Below, piece by piece: positions 1-8,551 of a stretch of DNA of 64,000 nucleotides. This stretch comes from Terriglobia bacterium. GTDB taxonomy: Bacteria; Acidobacteriota; Terriglobia; JAIQFV01. The notes beneath the pieces are model-generated. The model saw only the letters and a program-made list of their open reading frames with translations. It did no database searches and was not told the DNA's origin. How positions within the stretch are numbered: the stretch's first letter is position 1; each line of letters opens with the position of its first letter. The stretch lies in contig JAQUPQ010000001.1 of NCBI GenBank assembly GCA_028716525.1, positions 62,001-126,000 on the forward strand, written 5' to 3'. Made by a program: the position numbers and the translations under genes.

Positions 1-759
1 GGCCAGACGGTCAGTCCGCAGGTTGACGGCGGTTTCACCCTGGAATTGAGCGACCATCCATTCCACAATGCACTGGTCGAAATCTTCGCCTCCCAAGAAG
101 CTGTCTCCGCAAGTCGAGAGAACCTCAAACACGCCATCATTCAACTCCAGGATGGAAACATCGAAGGTTCCGCCGCCCAGGTCAAAGACCGCGATTCTTT
201 CTGCGGGCTTCTTGCCCAGCCCGTAGGCCAGCGCGGCCGCCGTGGGTTCGTTGATGATGCGAACCACATGGAGTCCGGCAATCTGCCCGGCATCTTTGGT
301 CGCCTGTCTCTGGACTTCGTCAAAATACGCCGGCACAGTGACAATGGCATCGAGTGATGATGTTCCCAAATATTCTTCGGCCGCGGCACACAATTTCTGC
401 AGCACAAAGGCAGAAATTTCGGGCGGACTGTACACCCGGTTTCTCACCCGTATGCGCACATCTCCGGAGGCGGCGGCGGTCAATTCGAACGGAAGGAGAG
501 GACGGGCCTGCTGTACTTCCGGGGAATCGAATTTGCGCCCGATCAACCGTTTAACGGCGTAGACGGTGTCCTTATAATTCGTGATGGCCTGGCGACGGGC
601 AATCTGTCCCACCCATCGTTCGCCCTTTTCACTGAAGGCCACGACTGAGGGTGTCGTCCGGCCGCCCTCCTGGTTGGGGATGACTTGGACGGCGCCCCCT
701 TCCAGAACGGCCATACAGGAATTAGTGGTTCCCAGATCGATACCCACGATCCGATTCAT
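1..759 (-). CDS. dnaK: Chaperone DnaK (Hsp70), N-terminal part, truncated by the window edge
   Basis: ATP-dependent Hsp70 chaperone working with GrpE and DnaJ. The minus-strand frame begins at an ATG (757-759) after a GGGAGAG ribosome site and stays open to base 1, giving 253 residues of the ATPase domain. Visible are the N-terminal phosphate loop [14 protein letters not shown] and the second phosphate motif [12 protein letters not shown]. The C-terminal ATPase subdomain and substrate-binding domain lie outside. It is the third gene of hrcA-grpE-dnaK, 27 nt after grpE. Identity is certain. Confidence 0.97.
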   Translation of the reverse strand, partial: MNRIVGIDLGTTNSCMAVLEGGAVQVIPNQEGGRTTPSVVAFSEKGERWVGQIARRQAITNYKDTVYAVKRLIGRKFDSPEVQQARPLLPFELTAAASGDVRIRVRNRVYSPPEISAFVLQKLCAAAEEYLGTSSLDAIVTVPAYFDEVQRQATKDAGQIAGLHVVRIINEPTAAALAYGLGKKPAERIAVFDLGGGTFDVSILELNDGVFEVLSTCGDSFLGGEDFDQCIVEWMVAQFQGETAVNLRTDRLA

Positions 760-786
760 CGGAATAAATCTCTCCCGGGTCCGCCG

Positions 787-1509
787 CTATTGGATGTTGA
801 ATTCTTCAGACACATCATCGCCGGCATCCGGCTCTTTTCCCCGCACCGCAACCTTCACCATGGCCGCCCTCATCAACCTTCCATGAAACAAGTAGCCGCG
901 TTGAAATTCCTCCACGACCGTGTGGTCCTCAACGTCGTCGCGCTCTTCGTGAGCCACGGCTTGGTGAAAATTCGGATCGAACTTATGGCCCAGACTTTCA
1001 ATCGGAGAGAGCCCCGTTTTCTTCAAACCTTCCAACAGCTTCTTGTAGACCAGCTCCATGCCGCGCTTGAAACCTTCGAGCGCTTCCGAGGATTCCACCT
1101 GCAGCGCCAGTTCGAATCCATCCAACACCGGCAGGAGGTCACGGACCATTTCAAAATTCGCGAACCGGGCAAACTCCTGGCGCTCCCGGTCGTTGCGTTT
1201 TCGAAAATTCTCGAACTCGGCTTGCTTGCGCAACAGACGATCCCGAAGATCGGCGTTTTCCTCGGTGAGTTTTTTGATCTGCCCCGCCTCCGGGGCAGCC
1301 CCGGATCCCTGATCCGTGGATGCGCCAGCCTGCGCATTCTGGTCAGTTCCTGCGTCCGGATTGCCTTTCACGTCATCTATGACCACGGAGATAAGATGTT
1401 CGTCACCTGCTGCGTTGGCTGACTTGGCGGAATTCGAGGTGGCCTTGGTGGGTACTGTTTGATCTGTGGATTCCTCATCCTTGGAGGGCTTCGGCTTGCC
1501 AAAACGCAT
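787..1509 (-). CDS. grpE: Nucleotide exchange factor GrpE
   Basis: Exchanges ADP for ATP on DnaK. With the start at ATG 1509 the protein has 240 residues: an acidic, low-complexity N-terminus (1-75), a long coiled coil (about 78-115, with FENFRKRNDRERQ) and the compact head ending in the family pattern YLFHGRLMRAAMVKV. A GTG directly upstream (1512) is an equally good start, because AAGGAGT lies about 8 nt before it. The open frame extends further upstream, but that part has no GrpE-like sequence. It sits between hrcA (116 nt gap) and dnaK. Confidence 0.95.
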   Translation of the reverse strand: MRFGKPKPSKDEESTDQTVPTKATSNSAKSANAAGDEHLISVVIDDVKGNPDAGTDQNAQAGASTDQGSGAAPEAGQIKKLTEENADLRDRLLRKQAEFENFRKRNDRERQEFARFANFEMVRDLLPVLDGFELALQVESSEALEGFKRGMELVYKKLLEGLKKTGLSPIESLGHKFDPNFHQAVAHEERDDVEDHTVVEEFQRGYLFHGRLMRAAMVKVAVRGKEPDAGDDVSEEFNIQ

Positions 1510-1625
1510 CACGGGTAAATACTCCTTCAGGGCCCTAAAAAAATTTACGCAATCATGGCCGATTGCGCATATCAACCCATATTATTTGAATGAAAGACCG
1601 GGTGCATTTCCCTATCCCGGCCGAG

Positions 1626-2675
1626 TCAATTCATGTTCAACATTTGGCTGACCATCTTGGCCGTGTACTCGACCAAGGCAATGGCGCGGTCGTACGGCAT
1701 GCGCTTAGGCCCGATAATACCCAACGCGCCGGCCACCTTGCCGTCGGACCAATACGGCGCCGTCACGACCGAGCACTGGGTCAGCTCCTGCTCCGGATTC
1801 TCCGACCCGATCATCACTCGAATTCCCAAATTCTGTCCGGACAGACACTGGTTCACCAACCGCAGAAGCTTGGACTTTTCTTCGAAGGCTTCCAACAACT
1901 CCTTGAGCTTCTCCACTTCAGGAAAGGTGGAGGCATTGGCGATTTTAGAAGCTCCGTCAATGAACACCTCTCCCTCTTCGGAGGCGGAGTCCAGCTCATG
2001 CTGGTGACAGAGGAGAAAAGCGTTTTTTAATAACTCATCACAACGCGCCTTGTCGTCGCGCAACCGGTCCTGTAATTCTTTTCGAATCGTCATCAAACTG
2101 CGGCCGGGAAAACTGGCCATCAAGTAATGGGCAATCTGGTTAAGCTCACTTTGCGTGAAGCTTTCCTGAACCACCAGCAATCGATTCTGGACGATTCCCG
2201 GTTTGGTCACGAGCACCACCAGGATCCGTTTTGGGCCCAAGCGAACGAATTCAAGATGCTGCAGCTCGCCTTGATTGACATTCGTGGCCACCACCATCCC
2301 CACACTGTTCGAAATCTCCGCCAAAAGATGGGAGACATGTTCCAGTGGATGCGCCGCCTGCTCGAATTCCTGAGCGAAGCTGGCCCGGAGCAATCGCTCG
2401 TCATCAGGCCGCATCCTGGCGCCCGGGGTCGTGGAATCCACATACAACCGGTATCCTTTGTCCGTGGGAATCCGTCCGGCGGAGGTATGCGGATGCGTCA
2501 AGTAACCCCAATCCTCTAATTCCGACAAGACATTGCGAATCGTTGCGGGACTTAAACCCATCTGGGTTCTTCGTCGCAGAGTTTCCGAGCCAATGGGCTC
2601 ACCTTGAGCGATGTAAGCGCGCATCAAAGCCATGAATAAATCCTGCGATCGCCGATCCATGATCCGAATGGTCAT
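1626..2675 (-). CDS. hrcA: Heat-inducible transcription repressor HrcA
   Basis: Repressor of class I heat-shock genes. The 349-residue product has the N-terminal winged helix with the family signature around LSPATIRNVLSELEDWGYL, then HTSAGRIPTDKGYR, followed by the GAF-like dimerisation core. Length is typical of HrcA. ATG 2675 is used here; a second ATG at 2660 is possible and neither has a strong ribosome site. First gene of hrcA-grpE-dnaK, so probably autoregulated, but the classical CIRCE operator (TTAGCACTC-N9-GAGTGCTAA) is not found upstream. Confidence 0.95.
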   Translation of the reverse strand: MTIRIMDRRSQDLFMALMRAYIAQGEPIGSETLRRRTQMGLSPATIRNVLSELEDWGYLTHPHTSAGRIPTDKGYRLYVDSTTPGARMRPDDERLLRASFAQEFEQAAHPLEHVSHLLAEISNSVGMVVATNVNQGELQHLEFVRLGPKRILVVLVTKPGIVQNRLLVVQESFTQSELNQIAHYLMASFPGRSLMTIRKELQDRLRDDKARCDELLKNAFLLCHQHELDSASEEGEVFIDGASKIANASTFPEVEKLKELLEAFEEKSKLLRLVNQCLSGQNLGIRVMIGSENPEQELTQCSVVTAPYWSDGKVAGALGIIGPKRMPYDRAIALVEYTAKMVSQMLNMN

Positions 2676-2737
2676 AACATCAAGCTCGAGAATTCGTACG
2701 GCACAATAGTTTCTGAAAGCCGCATGAAATCGATTTA

Positions 2738-2766
2738 ATCTTAAGATGCACCCTCAGGGGTGTCAA
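2738..2766 (-). promoter_or_regulatory. Predicted sigma-70 promoter of hrcA-grpE-dnaK with an embedded inverted repeat
   Basis: On the minus strand TTGACA (2761-2766) is followed after exactly 17 nt by TAAGAT (2738-2743). The -35 hexamer overlaps the stop codon of the upstream lipM-like gene. The palindrome CACCC-N4-GGGTG (2749-2762) lies across the spacer and touches the -35, where a repressor could act. This is a prediction from consensus match only. Confidence 0.6.
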
Positions 2767-3581
2767 GCGCTAACCCCCTGAGAAATCAAATCCTTGAGCC
2801 GCTGCGCCGCTTCCAATTCTGGATGAGTCAAAGGTTCTTCCTGGAAAACAGTTGAGAATTCTTCGGCGAGTCCCTGGAGGAGCGCCTTTTCAATGTCTTG
2901 ACGCTCGATGCTATCCCCACGCAGGGATTTCAACGTAGTGATCTTTTTTAAAAGTGCCTTCTCATCCGCCCGGGTAGCCCCTGCCAACAAAGGAATATCA
3001 CAATCCAGAAGCAATGATCCGTGCTGCAAAAAGCTTCGTTGCAGTCGCCGCTGAGCGCTGCCGATAAGTTTGCGATCACCCACCATGAGTTCGTATCGGG
3101 ACGGGCTATTGAAGCAGGGATCCTTGACCCACACGGGATTTTCCGGAGCATCCAACGCATGGGTGGAAGAATCCGCCAAAACGGCATCAACACCCAACCC
3201 ATGCATTCCCCGGCACAAACCTGAAGCAATACGCCTGTAAGTCACCAACACGGATGTGGAACTGAACGTCTCCTGATCATTTGAAATAATGGCGTAGGTC
3301 AGTTCCTTATCATGAAGAACCGCGCGTCCCCCCGTGGGGCGATAAACGACATCAATTCCATGGCGGGCACAAAAATCCAAATCGGCCGCACGGTCTTTCT
3401 TTTGATGTTGACCCAACGAAAGCGTCGGACAGCTCCATTCGTAAAATCGAACGAGGGTCTGCGGTTGGTCTTGAGACTCAAGCTGCCGCAAAAACCATTC
3501 GTCGATGGCCATATTCAAGGTCCCTGAGCGTGCCGGGTCACTGATGTAACGCCATGTTCTCGCCTGGTGTTGAAGTTTCAT
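2763..3581 (-). CDS. lipM: Lipoate/octanoate protein ligase family, LipM-type octanoyltransferase
   Basis: Predicted to transfer octanoyl groups from acyl carrier protein to a lipoyl-domain protein (lipoate biosynthesis). The 272-residue protein shows the BPL/LplA/LipB fold motifs: RPTGGRAVLH (81-90), the cysteine region PCFNSPSRYEL with Cys156 as candidate acyl-thioester nucleophile, the lysine of DRKLIGSAQRR (Lys171) and LQHGS (185-189). A cysteine at this place fits LipM/LipL rather than LplA. Start chosen at ATG 3581 because the homologous region begins there; AGGA lies just upstream. An open frame runs further 5' without recognisable sequence. LplA-like ligase activity cannot be excluded. 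Confidence 0.85.
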   Translation of the reverse strand: MKLQHQARTWRYISDPARSGTLNMAIDEWFLRQLESQDQPQTLVRFYEWSCPTLSLGQHQKKDRAADLDFCARHGIDVVYRPTGGRAVLHDKELTYAIISNDQETFSSTSVLVTYRRIASGLCRGMHGLGVDAVLADSSTHALDAPENPVWVKDPCFNSPSRYELMVGDRKLIGSAQRRLQRSFLQHGSLLLDCDIPLLAGATRADEKALLKKITTLKSLRGDSIERQDIEKALLQGLAEEFSTVFQEEPLTHPELEAAQRLKDLISQGVSA

Positions 3582-3668
3582 CGGTCCTATGGGTCGAACT
3601 CCGGATCTCCGTCCGATCCATGGCTTTACCTTAACACATAATTTCATTTCAAGAATCGCTTTGGTTTT

Positions 3669-3700
3669 GGTAGCCACGATCCCCCGCGGGAGATCGCGGG
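3669..3700 (+). repeat. GTAG-headed REP-like palindrome A
   Basis: GTAG (3670-3673) heads an imperfect palindrome built on CCACGATCCC and GGGAGATCG. Its first 15 bases match, in inverse orientation, the element at 50764-50856. It lies between the lipM-like gene and the end of the DedA-rhodanese gene. Confidence 0.7.
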
Positions 3701-3732
3701 TCGGAAACCACAGACATAATTCTCGAGACCGG

Positions 3733-4707
3733 TTACGAAAATTGGGGCAGCACAACGAGATCGTCTGACGGGACGGGTTCAACTTCACCCTGAACGTCGG
3801 TCCAGGCTTTGAAGCCCCCGTGGATGACGTAGGCATTGAATCCGTTTTCGCGAAGGATGTGCACCAACCTGGTGCTGGTGGCCTCGTTCCGTCAGGTGCA
3901 GTAGAGATAAATCTCCCGATCTTTGGGAAGTTTGTGCAATTGATCTTCGATGGAGGCGGGCTCCAGCCGAAACGAACCTTTGATGCGCTTGGTTCCGGAA
4001 TCGTAATAGCCGTGACTGCGCACATCGGCGATCAATATTTTTCCATCGGATTCCGGGTCCGCTAATTTTTTAACCAGGGCTTGGACGGTGGTTCGCGGGA
4101 CGGTTCGATACAAACGGTGCTTGTAATAAATTCGGATTCGGTAAATGGCATAACCAATCACGGCAAGAACCAGCAACCCCAGGACGATCTGGCTGACGGT
4201 GTGCAGACTCCTGATGATGTACTCGATCTGTCGGCTGAAGAAATATCCCAAGGCGAAGAAGGGGAGGATGTAGAGGAGTCCGCCCAGAAAATCAAGCGCT
4301 AAAAATTGCTTCAAACGCATTTTCAAACTTCCCGCCAGTGGCGGCGCCATGGTGTTAATGCCCGGAATATATTTGGCGATGACCAGCGTGATCCGCCCGC
4401 GCTTATAAAAGGACTGGGCCGAACGCAAGATGCAGGTTTCAGGATTGGCGGAGACCCGGCACAAAAGCCCCAACACCCACCATCCAGCCTTCCGCCCCAG
4501 GAAATAGAGAAGTGTATCCCCCATCAATCCCGCCACAATCGCGGATAGAATTGTTCCACCGGGGTTCATGGTCCCCAAGGCGCACGCCGCTCCACCGGCG
4601 ATCAAAAAAGGAACTGCGGGAATGGGAATTCCGACTGATTCCAGCAGCATGCTGCCGAAAACGATGAGATAGCCATAGCGACTGAGCAGATGCAATACCG
4701 TATTCAT
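3733..4707 (-). CDS. DedA membrane protein fused to rhodanese, with in-frame UGA (candidate selenocysteine)
   Basis: DedA/SNARE-associated membrane protein (about residues 1-190, several hydrophobic helices, LESVGIPIPAVPFLIAGG near the start) fused to a C-terminal rhodanese (about 205-324; IADVRSHGYYDSG...IKGSFRLEP). By ordinary decoding it stops at UGA 3892-3894 after YLYCT. The same frame then continues with 52 clearly rhodanese-like codons (RNEATSTRLVHILRENGF, VIHGGFKAW) to TAA at 3733-3735. In DedA-rhodanese proteins as I recall them the loop reads YC(T/S)C, so UGA stands at the second Cys position (residue 272). Either this is selenocysteine, supported by the hairpin at 3861-3875, or a very recent nonsense mutation or base error. 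No SelA/B/C/D genes are in the window. Confidence 0.75.
3861..3894 (-). promoter_or_regulatory. Candidate bacterial SECIS element downstream of the in-frame UGA
   Basis: Read on the minus strand, UGA (3892-3894) is followed by 16 nt and then a perfect 6-bp hairpin GCACCA-GGT-TGGTGC (3861-3875). The apical loop begins with G and contains GU, 22 nt after UGA. This fits the known layout of bacterial SECIS elements (short upper stem, small loop with an early G, loop roughly 16-37 nt from UGA). The stem lies inside coding sequence, as bacterial SECIS elements do. Confidence 0.55.
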
Positions 4708-4794
4708 CGGCCGATTGTATCCCGTTGAACGCGAACGGATCTTAATGAACCATTGGGTGATCGATCATAACAATGGGGGTGAAAAATTCATACC

Positions 4795-4844
4795 GAAAAA
4801 AAGAGGCCGACCGGGATGTTCAGAGAACCTTTCCCGAGTCGGCC
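4795..4844 (-). terminator. Rho-independent terminator of the alanine dehydrogenase gene
   Basis: On the minus strand GGCCGAC-t-CGGG pairs with CCCGGTCGGCC (arms 4833-4844 and 4805-4815), followed by CTCTTTTTTT (4796-4804). It lies about 145 nt past the stop codon of ald. Apart from this the 4708-4989 interval holds nothing recognisable. Confidence 0.85.
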
Positions 4845-4989
4845 AAGTTTCTATCGGAGTGATAAATCGGACCACAACGCCCTTTTCTCAGGTGCTGTCC
4901 AATCGATGGGGACGATTCCTCGGGCATCCGCAAAGGACGCAGCACGGGAATAAGAATGAATCGAGCGCTACCGGGGAGTCCCCCGCGCT

Positions 4990-6102
4990 TTACAGCAACG
5001 ACTCAATGTTGGTGTACTTCAAACGTTGAGCCTTCGCTACCGCCTCGTAGGTCAAAAACCCCCGGTGGGTATTGACGCCTTGGCGAAGCGCTGCGCTGGC
5101 TTTCGCGGCTTTGACGAATCCGTGATTGGCCAGCGCTAATCCGTAAGGCAGGGTGGCATTGGTCAGCGCAAAAGTGGATGTTCGCGGCACGGCTCCCGGC
5201 ATGTTCGCGACGCAATAATGCACAACCCCATCCACAAGAAACGTCGGATGGCTGTGCGTGGTGGCATGCGTGGTTTCGATGCAGCCGCCTTGATCCACGG
5301 CCACATCCACGATTACGGCGCCTTTTTTCATTTCGCGAATCATGCGACGGGTAACGAGTTTCGGCGCCGTCGCTCCCGGTATCAACACCGCACCGACGAG
5401 CAAATCCGCTTTCTTGACGCCTTCGGCAATACTGTGGGCATTGGACGCCAAAGTCGCGACCTGGCCGCCAAAGATGTCGTCAATGTAACGCAGTTGATTG
5501 AGGTTCCTGTCGAGGACGGTCACATGGGCGCCCATGCCGACGGCCACCTTGGCCGCATTGATTCCCACAATGCCCCCGCCGATGATCACCACTTGGGCGG
5601 GAGGAACGCCCGGAACGCCGCCCAGCAGAATGCCGCGACCCCCGTTGATCTTCTCCAGGTATTCAGCGCCCACCTGAATCGACATGCGCCCCGCCACTTC
5701 GCTCATGGGTGTCAGCAGCGGCAAGCTTCCGTCGGCTTCGCGAATGGTCTCATAGGCAACGGCGGTTACTTTTCGATCCAAAAGCACCCGCGTCAGCTTG
5801 GGAAGCGGAGCGAGGTGAAAATACGTGAATACAATCTGTCCCTCCCCCATTAATTTATATTCAGCCGGAAGAGGTTCCTTCACTTTCACAATCATGGCGG
5901 AACGCTTCCACACCTCGGTGGCCCTGGGGATCATTTTGGCGCCGGCGGCACGATATTCCGCATCGCTGATGCCGCTGCCCTCCCCGGCATGCGCTTCCAC
6001 CAACACCGTGTGCCGATGATCGACCAGGGCATGCACCCCGGCGGGCACCAGTCCCACACGGTTTTCGTTGTCTTTAATTTCTTTGGGGACACCAACAATC
6101 AT
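4990..6102 (-). CDS. ald: Alanine dehydrogenase
   Basis: NAD-dependent oxidative deamination of L-alanine to pyruvate and ammonium (EC 1.4.1.1), cytosolic. The 370-residue length is standard. Motifs: N-terminal [20 protein letters not shown], the catalytic lysine in VKVKEP (about 75), the histidine in YFHLAP (about 96), and the NAD-binding glycine loop [21 protein letters not shown] (about 172). ATG 6102 is preceded by GGAGG at good spacing. It appears monocistronic, with its own promoter (6137-6165) and terminator (4795-4844). Confidence 0.96.
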   Translation of the reverse strand: MIVGVPKEIKDNENRVGLVPAGVHALVDHRHTVLVEAHAGEGSGISDAEYRAAGAKMIPRATEVWKRSAMIVKVKEPLPAEYKLMGEGQIVFTYFHLAPLPKLTRVLLDRKVTAVAYETIREADGSLPLLTPMSEVAGRMSIQVGAEYLEKINGGRGILLGGVPGVPPAQVVIIGGGIVGINAAKVAVGMGAHVTVLDRNLNQLRYIDDIFGGQVATLASNAHSIAEGVKKADLLVGAVLIPGATAPKLVTRRMIREMKKGAVIVDVAVDQGGCIETTHATTHSHPTFLVDGVVHYCVANMPGAVPRTSTFALTNATLPYGLALANHGFVKAAKASAALRQGVNTHRGFLTYEAVAKAQRLKYTNIESLL

Positions 6103-6136
6103 AATATAAATCCTCCACAGTTAAAAATCGCCGGTG

Positions 6137-6165
6137 AGTATAACACCCGCTAAAATTGAAGTCGA
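6137..6165 (-). promoter_or_regulatory. Predicted sigma-70 promoter of ald
   Basis: Minus-strand TCGACT (6160-6165), 17-nt spacer, TATACT (6137-6142). This places the start of transcription near 6130, about 30 nt before the ald start codon. The structured RNA candidate at 6252-6407 therefore lies upstream of this promoter and is not part of the ald leader. Confidence 0.45.
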
Positions 6166-6251
6166 GGCGAACCGGACCCTCGCGGTCCGCGGAAGCCCAA
6201 AAAATTTTGAAAGGTGTAACCGCTCCCTTGGGGCCGTCGTCGAAAGATACA

Positions 6252-6407
6252 GTGAATGAGGATTCGAAGGGGCGGGGCGAGTCATCGCTCTCTCCATCGA
6301 ACGTTGTGCAGCAGGCTCCGAAAGCCCGCGAACTTTCGGGGTTTACGACGGGTTTTCATTCACCCCTCCTGTTGAATGGGCCCCGGCAGTGCCGGGGCCT
6401 TTTATTT
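6252..6407 (+). ncRNA. Candidate structured small RNA ending at an intrinsic terminator (family unknown)
   Basis: A 112-nt region is closed by a perfect 8-bp long-range stem (GTGAATGA at 6252-6259 with TCATTCAC at 6356-6363). Inside it is a 7-bp hairpin (CCGAAAG 6318-6324 with CTTTCGG 6333-6339). Sixteen bases after the closing stem comes a textbook plus-strand terminator (6379-6407). No plus-strand gene lies nearby, and both neighbours are on the minus strand. I could not match it to 6S, tmRNA, SRP RNA, RNase P RNA or a glycine riboswitch. The 5' end is unknown and may lie before 6252. Confidence 0.4.
6379..6407 (+). terminator. Strong intrinsic terminator, plus strand
   Basis: Perfect 9-bp stem GGCCCCGGC / GCCGGGGCC with loop AGT, followed by TTTTATTT. 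The minus strand has no U-tract after the hairpin, so the direction is plus. It ends the RNA candidate at 6252 rather than any protein gene. Confidence 0.8.
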
Positions 6408-6500
6408 CTGTACTCCAAGATGCAGCCACCCGGCACGGAACACCCGCGGGGTATCGTCGGAGCAACCATGGTGTGCCATCTGTTTTCCGAGCAGCCTTTC

Positions 6501-6528
6501 CCTGGCACCCGACACCTGGCACCCGACA
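6501..6528 (+). repeat. Two perfect tandem copies of a 14-bp unit
   Basis: CCTGGCACCCGACA occurs twice in direct tandem, just downstream (on the minus strand) of the aldehyde dehydrogenase stop codon. No coding role is seen. Confidence 0.8.
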
Positions 6529-6575
6529 CCCCAAGTCTATTCTCGCAAATTCCTCGAACCTGCCAGCCGGAAGCT

Positions 6576-8069
6576 CTAGTTGTTGTCAATCTGAGCGCGC
6601 TGCAGCCGCCCGGAGAAATCCACATACACGGCCTTCCATTCACTGAAAACATCGAGGGCGGCTTGTCCCGCCTCGCGGTGTCCGTTGCCGGTGTTCTTGG
6701 TTCCGCCAAACGGCAAATGAACTTCAGCACCGATGGTGGAGGCATTGACATAGAAGATTCCCGTGTACATGTCCCGCATAGCCGTGAAGGCCCGATTGAC
6801 GTCCTGTGTATACAAGGCCGAGGAAAGGCCATATTCCACGCTGTTGCCGATATCGATGGCTTCTTCGAGGCTGCGGCAGGAAATGACGGAAACCACCGGC
6901 CCGAAAATTTCCTCGCAGGCCACCCGCATCTTTCGATTCACATCCGCAAAGATCGTGGGTTCGTGGAACCAACCCTTTCGGTACGACCCACGGGTCAAGC
7001 GATGCCCGCCGCACAGAAGCTTGGCTCCTTCCTGCCGTCCGATGTCGACGTAACGCACCACCGTCTCCAACTGCTTTTCATTGATGGATGGACCCATCTG
7101 GACGCTTTCATCCAAGCCGTTCCCGACCCGCAATTGCCTGGCGCGATCCACAAATCGATTGAGAAATTTCTTATATACTTTTTGGTGGACGACGATGCGC
7201 GAGGAAGCGGTGCAGCGTTGGCCGGTGGTGCCAAATCCGCCCCACAAGGCGCCATCCACGGCCAGATCGATCCGGGCATCATCCATCACCATAATGACGT
7301 TCTTGCCGCCCATCTCCAAATGACAATGTTTGAACTGGGGCGCGCAGGCTTCGCTGACGCTTCGCCCGACTTCGGTCGACCCGGTGAACGACACCACCTT
7401 CACGTCAGGGTGCTTCATTAAAGGCGTGCCGACCTCGGAGCCCGTGCCGGTCACGAGATTGAGAACACCTTTCGGAAGCCCGCATTCATCCAATGTTCGA
7501 ACCAGATTAATGGCCGAAAGCGGCGTATCGGTCGCCGGTTTGATCACCACGGTATTTCCGCAAACCAAGGCCGGCATGATCTTCCACGAAGGTATGGCCA
7601 TGGGAAAATTCCAGGGCGTAATCATGGCGCCGACGCCCAACGGCATGCGCAGGCTCATTTGAAATTTGTTGGGCAATTCCGAGGGGGTGGTTTGACCGAA
7701 CATGCGTCGACCTTCGCCGGCCATGTAGAAACTCATGTCGATGGCTTCCTGGACGTCGCCGCGGGTCTCCGCCAGGACCTTTCCCATTTCGCGGGTCATA
7801 TCGCGCGCGAACGATTCCTTCGATTCCATCAGCCGGCGCGCCGCCGCAAAAACAATCTCGGCGCGCTTGGGAGCCGGATACAATCTCCAACTCCGGTACG
7901 CTTCACTGGCCGCCGCCACGGCATTGTTCACATCGCGGTGATCCGATTTCTGGAAGATTCCCAATAGCTCACTCGTGTTCGCCGGATTGCGATTTTCAAA
8001 CGTGTCGCCGCCCTGCGCGCCGACCCACTTTCCGCCTATAAAATTTTTGTATTCCTTGACCTTGCCCAT
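6576..8069 (-). CDS. NAD(P)-dependent aldehyde dehydrogenase
   Basis: ALDH superfamily enzyme oxidising an aldehyde to a carboxylate. The 497 residues show all key sites: Asn154 in TPWNFP, Lys177 in VVIKPA, the cofactor loop FTGSTEVG (228-235), general base Glu252 in LEMGGKN, and nucleophile Cys286 in [11 protein letters not shown]. The overall pattern recalls ketoglutaric-semialdehyde dehydrogenases of the YcbD type, but the substrate cannot be fixed from sequence. Monocistronic by context, on the same strand as ald but 473 bp away. Start at ATG 8069. Confidence 0.92.
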   Translation of the reverse strand: MGKVKEYKNFIGGKWVGAQGGDTFENRNPANTSELLGIFQKSDHRDVNNAVAAASEAYRSWRLYPAPKRAEIVFAAARRLMESKESFARDMTREMGKVLAETRGDVQEAIDMSFYMAGEGRRMFGQTTPSELPNKFQMSLRMPLGVGAMITPWNFPMAIPSWKIMPALVCGNTVVIKPATDTPLSAINLVRTLDECGLPKGVLNLVTGTGSEVGTPLMKHPDVKVVSFTGSTEVGRSVSEACAPQFKHCHLEMGGKNVIMVMDDARIDLAVDGALWGGFGTTGQRCTASSRIVVHQKVYKKFLNRFVDRARQLRVGNGLDESVQMGPSINEKQLETVVRYVDIGRQEGAKLLCGGHRLTRGSYRKGWFHEPTIFADVNRKMRVACEEIFGPVVSVISCRSLEEAIDIGNSVEYGLSSALYTQDVNRAFTAMRDMYTGIFYVNASTIGAEVHLPFGGTKNTGNGHREAGQAALDVFSEWKAVYVDFSGRLQRAQIDNN

Positions 8070-8551
8070 GAGTCCTCCGCGATCAATCGCTCGCTACAAC
8101 ACGAATGAATATTGAATATATGATGGCCATACGGAATTCCACTGTGCGGGTTCGATGTTGGAAGAAGGAACAGACGATCGCGTCCTTCTCAATACTGCCT
8201 TGCTCACTGACTCTAGCAAATCGATTTTGCAGCGTCAAGGATGGGTCCGGCAACCTGTCTCCTCGGGGGGCTTGTGGGAGCGGCCTTCATTCACTTGATG
8301 AGGGGGATTTTTATCTTGCCTTTGGACGCCGGCTTTGATACCTTGGGCCTCGTCACAAGGGGTCCGCGAAACAGTGATTCTCGGTTTTCTCCGGATCACC
8401 ACTCCAAGTCGTAGCCAACGTTCGTAACCAGAAGCGCAGCCCGAATATCAAAACCTCTGATTGAGTGCAGTACTTTTGTCCAGGGATCTAAGACTCTCCA
8501 AGGGAATGAACGGCAGGGATTGAATCATTATTAATACAGCCAGGAGGACCC
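8070..8551. other. 482-bp intergenic stretch without a recognisable gene
   Basis: It lies between the start of the aldehyde dehydrogenase (minus) and the M23 peptidase (plus), so it should hold divergent promoters. Short open frames here have no family resemblance and no ribosome site. I see no palindrome or repeat of note. Confidence 0.6.

Noticed and set aside
2676-2762. CIRCE operator before hrcA
   Set aside because: Looked for TTAGCACTC-N9-GAGTGCTAA and relaxed forms on both strands; none present.
6103-6378. Glycine riboswitch or other leader controlling ald
   Set aside because: The glycine aptamer core patterns are absent, the predicted ald promoter is close to the gene, and the only U-tract after a hairpin is on the opposite strand.
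6156-7421. Long plus-strand open frame of about 420 codons
   Set aside because: Its larger part is antisense to the aldehyde dehydrogenase, whose motifs are all intact. It has no family resemblance and its start lies in the structured RNA region.
8105-8338. Possible 77-codon gene in the gap before the M23 peptidase
   Set aside because: No ribosome site and no protein-like pattern; Cys- and basic-rich by chance.
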